Below are positions 53,442-60,427 of a stretch of DNA of 64,000 nucleotides, in pieces (the first letter of the stretch is position 1; each line of letters begins with the position of its first letter). The DNA comes from Alteriqipengyuania halimionae (GTDB lineage Bacteria; Pseudomonadota; Alphaproteobacteria; Sphingomonadales; Sphingomonadaceae). The notes beneath the pieces are model-generated. The model saw only the letters and a list, made by a program, of their open reading frames with translations. It ran no database searches and was not told where the DNA came from. The stretch is from positions 2,081,001 to 2,145,000 of the forward strand of contig NZ_WTYR01000001.1 in assembly GCF_009827575.1 (NCBI RefSeq). The letters are read 5' to 3'. The position numbers were made by a program, and so were the translations under genes.

Positions 53442-54026
53442 CTAGCCCTTGTCCTCGGTATCGTCGGCATCGCGCCCGTCTTGTTTCGTTCCGCTGTCTT
53501 CGTTGTCTCCGCTATCGTCGGCGAACAGCTGCGCGTTGAGCGGCTGGTCGATCTGCTTTTCCCAGAACTCGAGGCAGAAGCTTTCGAACCGCTGCCCGAG
53601 CGCGAGATGCGCGCGTTCCTCGTCCCACCCCCGCTTGCGGCCGAACAGGTCGTCGACGCGGTCGTATTTCTCGATTCGCTCGCGACACTTGCCTGCCTGC
53701 TCGCGGGCCAGAGCGACCACGTCGGCAGGACCGACAATGCCGGCGAAATAGAGCCGCAGCAGGCCCGGGTCGTTCATCGGTTCGCGCAGCCATGTCCTCA
53801 GCGCGGCCTCCCCGGCGGGAGTCACGATGAAGGAGTGGCGCGGGCGACCGACGCGCCGCTCTTCCTCCTCGTAGAGCAGCCCGGCCGCCGCCAGCCGCGC
53901 CATCTCGCTGTAGAAGGGATCGCGGTCGCGATCGGCATAGGCATGCTTGTCGTGACGCCGCACGGTGACGACGAGGTAGGCCAGCAGAACGAAGATGCAG
54001 GCGATGATCAGGACGATAAGCAACAT
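53442..54026 (-). CDS. Membrane-anchored PadR-like winged-helix protein 2
   Basis: A 194-residue protein. Residues 1-22 form one hydrophobic helix (MLLIVLIIACIFVLLAYLVV), then RRHDKHAYADRD. From about 38 it resembles the second half of a PadR winged helix: DPFYSEMARLAAAGLLYEEEERR, wing RPRHSFIVTPAGEAALRTWL, then a helical C-terminal part (RIEKYDRVDDLFGRKRG, FESFCLEFWEKQI) and an acidic tail. The first helices of a normal PadR domain are missing, so DNA binding is doubtful. It is a paralogue of the gene 5 bp upstream. Confidence 0.72.
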   Translation of the reverse strand: MLLIVLIIACIFVLLAYLVVTVRRHDKHAYADRDRDPFYSEMARLAAAGLLYEEEERRVGRPRHSFIVTPAGEAALRTWLREPMNDPGLLRLYFAGIVGPADVVALAREQAGKCRERIEKYDRVDDLFGRKRGWDEERAHLALGQRFESFCLEFWEKQIDQPLNAQLFADDSGDNEDSGTKQDGRDADDTEDKG

Positions 54027-54031
54027 GGCGT

Positions 54032-54550
54032 CTATTCCTCCGTTTCGTCGGCCGGGTCGTCGAGCGAGTGCTCCGACGCGACGTCGTTCCAGAAATCGAG
54101 GCAGGCGCGCTCGAACCGGATGCCGAGACGGCTCGCAGCGAGCGCGTATCGCCATTCGGGCCGGTTGATCAGCAGCTGTTCCAGCCGCTCGTATTCGGCC
54201 TTGCGCGCCAGGTGGATCGAACGTCTGCCCTTGGCGACGTCGCGCGGTTCGTGGCGGTCGACGATCCCCGCATAGTTCGCCTGCAGAAAGCCGGGATCGT
54301 TGGTCGGCTCGCGCAGCCAGGCGCGCAGGCCCGCCTCTCCCGCCGGGGTCACCGTGTAGGTGTGCTCCTCGTTCCCCTCGTAGTTCTTCTGCGAATAAAG
54401 GAGCCCGCCTTCGACCAGTTTGTCGGGCTCGGCGTAGAAAGGCTGGCGGTCCTGATCGAAATAGTTGTTGCTGTCGTGCCGCCGCAGCGCCGCGACGATC
54501 AGGCTGGCAAGGATGACCACGATGGCCAGGATGAGGATGACCGTGAGCAT
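54032..54550 (-). CDS. Membrane-anchored PadR-like winged-helix protein 1
   Basis: A 172-residue paralogue of the next gene. It has an N-terminal membrane helix (VILILAIVVILASLIVAAL), the shared RRHDSNNYFDQDRQPFYAE block, the winged-helix remnant LVEGGLLYSQKNYEG with YTVTPAGEAGLRAWLREPTND, a helical segment with RRSIHLARKAEYERLEQLL, and the ending RFERACLDFWNDV. It begins 6 bp after the UPF0182 stop and ends 5 bp before its paralogue, so all three are co-transcribed. Confidence 0.72.
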   Translation of the reverse strand: MLTVILILAIVVILASLIVAALRRHDSNNYFDQDRQPFYAEPDKLVEGGLLYSQKNYEGNEEHTYTVTPAGEAGLRAWLREPTNDPGFLQANYAGIVDRHEPRDVAKGRRSIHLARKAEYERLEQLLINRPEWRYALAASRLGIRFERACLDFWNDVASEHSLDDPADETEE

Positions 54551-54556
54551 GGTGGA

Positions 54557-57385
54557 TTACCTTTCCCTCTCGAGCTGGTCGACGTTTTCGATCGGTTGCG
54601 CGGGCGGCTCGTCGATCGCTCCGCCTGAATCGGATTCCGGTCTTCCGGGCAGTGCGGCGTCGGCATCGTCGAACAGCGCGGCGACCGCCTCCTTCAGCGT
54701 CGGGCGCATCAGCACCCGGTCGCCGAACACGATCACGACTTGCTTGAGCTCCGGAACGCTGGCGAGCTGCGCGCCGAGCAGTTCGGACACGCTCGATTTG
54801 TCCGCCTGAACGAACAGCGGCTCGATATAGATCACCGCATTGTCGAGCGGGATCGCCAGCAGCCTGCCGCGCGAAACGCGCGAACCCGATTGCATCCGCA
54901 AGGTCATCCAGGCCGAAATCCTGGCGTCCTGGTCGATCCGGGCCTGCGCCTGCGACGGCCCGAGAATAGTGGTGTCGGGCGAGAAGTTGTAGGACGTCAG
55001 ACGACCCAGGCGGTCGCCATCGCTACCGCCGACCAGATAGCCCGAAAGGACGTTCCGGCTCTCGGGGCTGAACGGCTGGACGATCGCGAATTCGGACCGT
55101 TCTTCACCGGGGAAGCGAGTCTTGAGCCAATAAGGCCGCAGATCGACGTTGCGTTGCTCGTGCTCGGGCCTGGCGCGTTCGCGGCGCAGCGAAATGAAGT
55201 TGGCATCGTGGGGGATGCGCCACGCCCCTTCGCGAGCGTAGAAGGCATCGGACGCGCGCATGTGATAGTCGGCCCAGATGATCGACTGGATCTGGAACAG
55301 ATCTTGCGGATAGCGGAAATGCGCCTTGATCTGGGCGCTCGCCTCGGCCACCGGTCTGAAGGCTTGCGGAAAGGCCTTGCGCCACGTTTGCAGCACCTTG
55401 TCGCTTTCGTCGGTAACGTAGAGGACCACGCTGCCGTCATAGGCATCGACCACGGCTTTCACGCTTCCGCGGACGTAGTTTGCGCGTTGCGTGCGCCGTG
55501 CCAGCAGGCGGATGAATTCTGCCGGGATGATCCCCGAGTCCTTCTGCTTGCCCTGGAATATCTGCGAGAAGTCGCTCAGGTCGATGCGCTTCGAATACGG
55601 CATCATGTCGCTGATGGTGTAGCAGTCGACGACCCACTTGATGCGGCCCTCCGCAGCGACCGGATAGGGGTCGGCGTCCACCTCGAGGAAGGGTGCCACG
55701 CGCTGGACCCGCTCGCGCACGTCCCGGTGATAGAGCACGCGGCTGTCATCGGTCAGCAGTGTGGTGAGCGCGAGGCGGATGTCCCAGAAGCGGATCGCGA
55801 ACAGGAGACGGTCGAAGATGCTGTCGATCGGCACGCCCCCGCCGCCATCATAGGTGTGCTTGCCGAAGCTGCGTCCCTCGCGCGGCCGGTCGAGTTCCAC
55901 CGTCTCGGTTCCGACGATCGAAAACTCCGGCGAATTCTCGCCGTAATAGATCTGCGGATTGCGCACCGAGAGCGCACCGGGTCCCGAACTCGGGAGATCG
56001 CCGGTGAGGAACACCGGCAGGCCGGCCGGGGTCGCTTCGGAAACCGAAGCCGTGACGAGGCCGTAACTATGCGAATAGATCAGCCGCTCCGACTGCCAGC
56101 GGCGCGAATGCTCGGGAAGGTTCCCAATCTTGAGCTCGCGGGCGGCGATCATGACCGGCTGCAACTGGCCATCGATCATGTAGCGATCGACGTCGATATC
56201 GGTGAAATCGTAGTAAGCCCGGAACGCCTGCAACTCGCGGAAATTGATTAGCAGCGTTGCAGGATCCCACAGACGCAGCGTTTCCAGGAGTTGCCGGTCG
56301 TTCTCGATGGCGGCGACGTTACCCGTTTCCGCGACGCCGGCAGTGCGCCGCTCGACCTTGTCGAGGCCGAACCCGTAGCGGGTGAACTGCAGGTGATCCT
56401 CGATATAGGGCTGCTCGCGTTCGAGCTCCTGCGGCTCGACGATGATGAGCTGGAACAGGTTGGGATAGAAGCGGATGATCGAGAGCCCGATCAGGATCAG
56501 GTACACGACCACGATCGTCGGAATGATCCATCCCGGGCGCCGGATATTCACTTGGAACATGATGAACCCGGCCACCACCGCCGCGGCGACGAATTTGTAC
56601 GCGAGCAGGCTGGCGTTTGAATCGGTGAAGCCAAGCCCCGTTACCACTCCGCGTTCCGAATAGCTGAGCAAGTGCAGATCCAGCAGCATGCCCCAGCCGA
56701 GCAGCGCCATCAGCGCAAAGACCAGCACCGAGATGTGCAGGTTGACCTGAAAGGGCAGCATCGAATGCGGGGCCTGCGGACGGATGCCACCGCAGATGTA
56801 GCTCGTCGCCAAAGTCAGGATCAGCACGACAAGCACGCACACGAACAGCCAGTGGTTGATCAGCACATGGAGCGACAGCTCGAACATAAAGTAGCTGAGG
56901 TCGCGATCGAATTGCGGGTCGGTACGGCCCCAATCGACCTTGTTGGCCCACAGGATGTAGGTCTGCCAGTGCGGGTAAGTCTGCAACCCGACGACCAGCC
57001 CGCAGATCAGCGCCACGGTTATCACGAGAGGCCGGAAATAGGGCTCGACGCTCCGGCGCCAGCTGTCCACGCGGCGCTCGTCGGCCGAGATCACGCGATC
57101 CAGACGCGCCAGTCGCTGCGCCAGAAGCATGTTGCCTGCGACCATCGACGACATGAAGAGGAAGGGCACCACTCCCATCCAGATCTTCGTCTTCACAACG
57201 GTCAGATAGACGTCGAGATAGCCGATCTCATCGAACCACAGGACTTCGGTGTAGAACCGTGCCGAGAATATCACCGCGAGCAGAAAGGCTGCCAATCCCA
57301 CCACCCAGTAAAACAACGTGCTGGTCACGCCTCCGATGAGGAAGAACGTGGCGGCGCGGACCGTGGCGGTGGGATGCATTCTCAT
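54557..57385 (-). CDS. UPF0182 family membrane protein
   Basis: A 942-residue protein of unknown function. The N-terminal third has about seven membrane helices with the family hallmark FYTEVLWFDEIGYLDVYLTV near residues 45-65; the remainder is a large soluble, probably periplasmic part (RYMIDGQLQPVMIAARE, SYGLVTASVSEATPAGLPVF, IYYGENSPEFSIVGT, GGGGVPIDSIFDRLLFAIRF) and an acidic, Pro-rich tail. The ATG overlaps the DUF2254 stop (ATGA). Its location within a unit of envelope proteins suggests a surface-assembly or membrane role, which is inference. Confidence 0.92.
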   Translation of the reverse strand: MRMHPTATVRAATFFLIGGVTSTLFYWVVGLAAFLLAVIFSARFYTEVLWFDEIGYLDVYLTVVKTKIWMGVVPFLFMSSMVAGNMLLAQRLARLDRVISADERRVDSWRRSVEPYFRPLVITVALICGLVVGLQTYPHWQTYILWANKVDWGRTDPQFDRDLSYFMFELSLHVLINHWLFVCVLVVLILTLATSYICGGIRPQAPHSMLPFQVNLHISVLVFALMALLGWGMLLDLHLLSYSERGVVTGLGFTDSNASLLAYKFVAAAVVAGFIMFQVNIRRPGWIIPTIVVVYLILIGLSIIRFYPNLFQLIIVEPQELEREQPYIEDHLQFTRYGFGLDKVERRTAGVAETGNVAAIENDRQLLETLRLWDPATLLINFRELQAFRAYYDFTDIDVDRYMIDGQLQPVMIAARELKIGNLPEHSRRWQSERLIYSHSYGLVTASVSEATPAGLPVFLTGDLPSSGPGALSVRNPQIYYGENSPEFSIVGTETVELDRPREGRSFGKHTYDGGGGVPIDSIFDRLLFAIRFWDIRLALTTLLTDDSRVLYHRDVRERVQRVAPFLEVDADPYPVAAEGRIKWVVDCYTISDMMPYSKRIDLSDFSQIFQGKQKDSGIIPAEFIRLLARRTQRANYVRGSVKAVVDAYDGSVVLYVTDESDKVLQTWRKAFPQAFRPVAEASAQIKAHFRYPQDLFQIQSIIWADYHMRASDAFYAREGAWRIPHDANFISLRRERARPEHEQRNVDLRPYWLKTRFPGEERSEFAIVQPFSPESRNVLSGYLVGGSDGDRLGRLTSYNFSPDTTILGPSQAQARIDQDARISAWMTLRMQSGSRVSRGRLLAIPLDNAVIYIEPLFVQADKSSVSELLGAQLASVPELKQVVIVFGDRVLMRPTLKEAVAALFDDADAALPGRPESDSGGAIDEPPAQPIENVDQLERER

Positions 57386-58728
57386 GACAGGCTCGGCGGC
57401 TTGCCGTCCAATGCGGTCTCGACGGCCTCGGCGGCGCAATGGACCTTCGAGACATCTTCCTGCTCGTGCACCGCGTGGTCCACAGCGCGCTCGACCAGCT
57501 CTATCTGGTGGGCAACATGCTCGCGTTGTTCGTCGCTTTCCACCGATGCGCGGCCGACATCCTCCAGCATTTCCGAGAGACGCAGCATCACCGCGATGTC
57601 GTCGGGACAGGCATGCCTGAGGGGGGTGACAACCATGTCGAGATAGGCTTCGAACGGTCGCCTGGGCACAGCGACGCGCACGGTGCCATCCTCGTCCTCC
57701 AGCAACACATCGCCCAGCTCATGCTTGCACAGCTGGACCAGGACGATCTCTGCCGACCGGATCGAGGCACACGCCGTCGTCGGATCGTTGATCGCGGTCG
57801 ATACAGCCCGCAAGGCGATGTCGACCAACTGGGTCAGCCCGAACGCCACATCCGCCTGCACGCTCCGTTCACGCCCCAGCTGGAGCGATTTGACGATGCG
57901 CTTGCGCAACTCCGTTTCGATATCGGGGAAGTCCGCGTCGCAATCACGGGTCCAGGCCCAGGCAAGGGCGGTATCCATCACCGCCTGGTCGCCCAGCATG
58001 TTGACATATTCGATGACGAGATCGTGCTCGGCCGCAAAGTCGAGCAGCAGGTCCGCATTGATGCGTTGGATGATGCCGGAGGACGTCGCGAGGACCGGAA
58101 CCGCTCGCGCGGGAATTTCGGGCAGCGCAGGCTTTGGATCGTCATCGGCGCGAAGTTCGTAATTCGACTTCACCGCCGCGACGGTGCGTTTCTCCACGCT
58201 CCGCAAGATTTGCTCGATCCTGATCGCGTGGACGATGTGGTGGATGAAATAGACGAATGCGGCGACGCTGATCAGCGCGAACACAAACGCCAGAGTCACT
58301 GCGAATTGCGGAACGATCTGCGAGTCCTCGCGGATCGAGCGCAGCACGGCCAGGGAATAGACGAAGGTGAAGATGAACACCGCCAGCGTCAGCTGCGTCG
58401 CCCGGTCGCGGATGAACTGGCGAGGGACGCGCGGCGAGTACTGGGCGGCCGCGACCTGCAAGGCGACGATCGTAACCGAGAAGGCGATCGTCACCACTGT
58501 CAACGAGGTGGAAGCGACGGTTTCGACCAGATTGCGCGCGCCGACCGGCCCGCCGGTATCGAGCAATCCCCCGAGGCTGGCCGACGTCGTGAAGTCCAGC
58601 CGCGTAACGAAAGTCGCCGTCAGAATTCCGCCGATGATTGCAAACATCGGAAATATCCAGAAGGCCTGATGCAGCAGCATCCGGATCCGGCCGAGCGTGG
58701 CCGAATAGTTGATCATGATGTGCATCAC
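57382..58728 (-). CDS. DUF2254 family membrane protein
   Basis: A 448-residue protein of unknown function. Four hydrophobic segments lie in the first 180 residues; the family signature VETVASTSLTVVTIAFSVTI with VALQVAAAQYSPRV is present, as is the cytosolic motif RAVSTAINDPTTACASI. The C-terminus is charged and helical. The start overlaps the channel-like gene stop and the stop overlaps the UPF0182 start, both by ATGA. Confidence 0.9.
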   Translation of the reverse strand: MMHIMINYSATLGRIRMLLHQAFWIFPMFAIIGGILTATFVTRLDFTTSASLGGLLDTGGPVGARNLVETVASTSLTVVTIAFSVTIVALQVAAAQYSPRVPRQFIRDRATQLTLAVFIFTFVYSLAVLRSIREDSQIVPQFAVTLAFVFALISVAAFVYFIHHIVHAIRIEQILRSVEKRTVAAVKSNYELRADDDPKPALPEIPARAVPVLATSSGIIQRINADLLLDFAAEHDLVIEYVNMLGDQAVMDTALAWAWTRDCDADFPDIETELRKRIVKSLQLGRERSVQADVAFGLTQLVDIALRAVSTAINDPTTACASIRSAEIVLVQLCKHELGDVLLEDEDGTVRVAVPRRPFEAYLDMVVTPLRHACPDDIAVMLRLSEMLEDVGRASVESDEQREHVAHQIELVERAVDHAVHEQEDVSKVHCAAEAVETALDGKPPSLS

Positions 58729-59912
58729 CCGGTGCCCTTGATCTGGAGCGGCTGCGGGCGCTGCTTCGGGCCGCGGCTCAACAGTCCCAGAAGGTAGGAA
58801 GACCGACGCGGACGCAGATCTTCGTCATAGCCAAGATCGTGGCTGACGGCCGCAACGAAGGCCTGCGTCCGCTGCGCGGCAGGGAGCCACTTGCGGTACC
58901 GGTCATACGCGCGACCCGGGTCGATCGTGTGTCCGGTTAGCCTGCCCAGCGTTGAGGAGATCTCGACGTACCGGCGCACCGAAGGAACCACGGCCAGAGG
59001 CGCGCCGCGCAACGCCGCTTCGAATTCCGGGCGCGATACCGGCTTCGGATGACCCTCGGTCTTCACCGGAACGTACGCTTCGCGAAGATCGCTCACGAGA
59101 TCGGCCATGCCGGCCTTCAGTGCTCGAAGGGCAGGGCTGGAACCAGGGCCTGATGGCTCCGGCAGGCAGTAGGTCAGACCGTCTGCAATCCGGCCCAGGG
59201 CCTGCAACGTCCGGGGCAGGCTGCGTTCGCGGGCCTGGGGCCTGTAGAAATAGACGATGGGATAGCGGCTGAGCCCCTGGTGCATGCCGATAAGGCCGTC
59301 ATGCAACCGCTCGAGCCAGCGCTCGAGGCCCTCCATGTTGTCCGCAGAAAGTCGCTCGGCCACGGTCTCCATCGGATCGTCGTTCCGATCCATGCGGTGA
59401 TGCAGGTCGGCGACGAGGCGATCGTAATCCAGGATGCTCCGGTGGACACTGAGGAAGTAGGTGATGGAGAAGGTCAGGATGACGCTGCCGAGCAAGGCTT
59501 CCAGCGCCACGGCGACCGAATAGGCCATGTTGGACGGACTGATTTCGACGAAACCGATCGTGGAGAGCGTGACCCAGCTGAGCCGAAAGGCTGCCGAAAG
59601 GCCGGGTTGCGATCCGCCTCCGGTGACCAAATCGCCGACCGACAATCCACCGTAAAAGATCAGCGCGAAACCGGTGACGATGCCGCCGATCCAAAGCGAG
59701 ATGATCAGCGCAATCATCAGCGGTGCCGCCAGGCTCAGGGCGCGCTGGGCAACGGCATAGGGAAGCAGTTTTGCGAGATGACGCCAGCACCACCAGAACA
59801 GACGGTAAGCCTTGGCCGAAAATATGCTTCTGCCGCCAGCATCGAGGACCGTGAGCAACGCGTCCAGGACGGTCAAGGCGAGCAACAAGACGCCGATAGC
59901 CGAAAGAAGCAT
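58725..59912 (-). CDS. Two-helix ion-channel-like membrane protein with altered selectivity filter
   Basis: A 395-residue protein. Helices lie at about 1-23, 63-90 and 128-152, with a pore-loop-like segment between the last two: FRLSWVTLSTIGFVEISPSN at residues 109-128. This aligns with the potassium-channel filter T-V-G-Y-G-D-x-x-P, but reads T-I-G-F-V-E, so the second filter glycine is Val122. The soluble C-terminal part (~155-395) has no recognised domain. It is the first gene of the minus-strand unit; an AT-rich region lies upstream. Confidence 0.72.
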   Translation of the reverse strand: MLLSAIGVLLLALTVLDALLTVLDAGGRSIFSAKAYRLFWWCWRHLAKLLPYAVAQRALSLAAPLMIALIISLWIGGIVTGFALIFYGGLSVGDLVTGGGSQPGLSAAFRLSWVTLSTIGFVEISPSNMAYSVAVALEALLGSVILTFSITYFLSVHRSILDYDRLVADLHHRMDRNDDPMETVAERLSADNMEGLERWLERLHDGLIGMHQGLSRYPIVYFYRPQARERSLPRTLQALGRIADGLTYCLPEPSGPGSSPALRALKAGMADLVSDLREAYVPVKTEGHPKPVSRPEFEAALRGAPLAVVPSVRRYVEISSTLGRLTGHTIDPGRAYDRYRKWLPAAQRTQAFVAAVSHDLGYDEDLRPRRSSYLLGLLSRGPKQRPQPLQIKGTG

Positions 59913-60427
59913 ACTCGCCTCCCAATCAAAAATGATCGAACATCAATGATTGGAGGTTAAATGTTAACCAATCCACTAAACTTAAAATATACTTTAAGGG
60001 TTAACTTATGATCCAAGAAACTTAATTTGGTTAATTTTCAAAGCGGTAATCGTTAACTTTCATTTCATCTCTGCGCCCGCAAGGTTGGACCTCTAGACCA
60101 CACCCATCAAACCCGCGGAAACAGATGGTTTTTGGAAGGTCCGTATCTTTTGCGAGTGACGCCCGCGAAGTCAGATGAGCAGGTTCCGTCCGCCCGAAGA
60201 TGGCTTGGAAGCGACAGAACAGCCGCCGGAGATCTCCCTCCTGATACGAACGGTAAACGGCCCTCTGCTACTCGCTGGACCTGACGCATGATCGGGGTCC
60301 TTCGATCCCGTCGAGATTCGCGCCCGCACCGCCGGCTGCCACCCCGCGAGCCATTCCTCGCGGGCTAGTCGGCGGAGGCAGGACGTTTGCTGTCAGGTGA
60401 TCACGCCCTTGCGCGCCGCAAGTCCCC
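59913..60427. other. AT-rich upstream region with eight TTAA motifs, then no gene
   Basis: Bases 59950-60060 are strikingly AT-rich for this genome and hold TTAA at 59957, 59964, 59982, 59994, 60001, 60022, 60031 and 60053, two within GTTAAC(C). This looks like a promoter or regulator-binding region for the channel-led operon; CtrA half-sites are TTAA-type, but no exact TTAA-N7-TTAA pair occurs. From 60090 to 60427 only short, unsupported open frames are seen. Confidence 0.5.
60343..60364. terminator. Perfect 8-bp inverted repeat after the M16 peptidase gene
   Basis: CCCGCGAG and CTCGCGGG with a 6-nt loop lie about 65 bp beyond the peptidase stop codon. There is no T-tract on the minus strand, so termination is possible but unproven. 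Confidence 0.4.

Noticed and set aside
59957-60056. Canonical CtrA box TTAA-N7-TTAA
   Set aside because: Spacings between adjacent TTAA motifs are 3, 14, 8, 3, 17, 5 and 18 bases; none is exactly 7.
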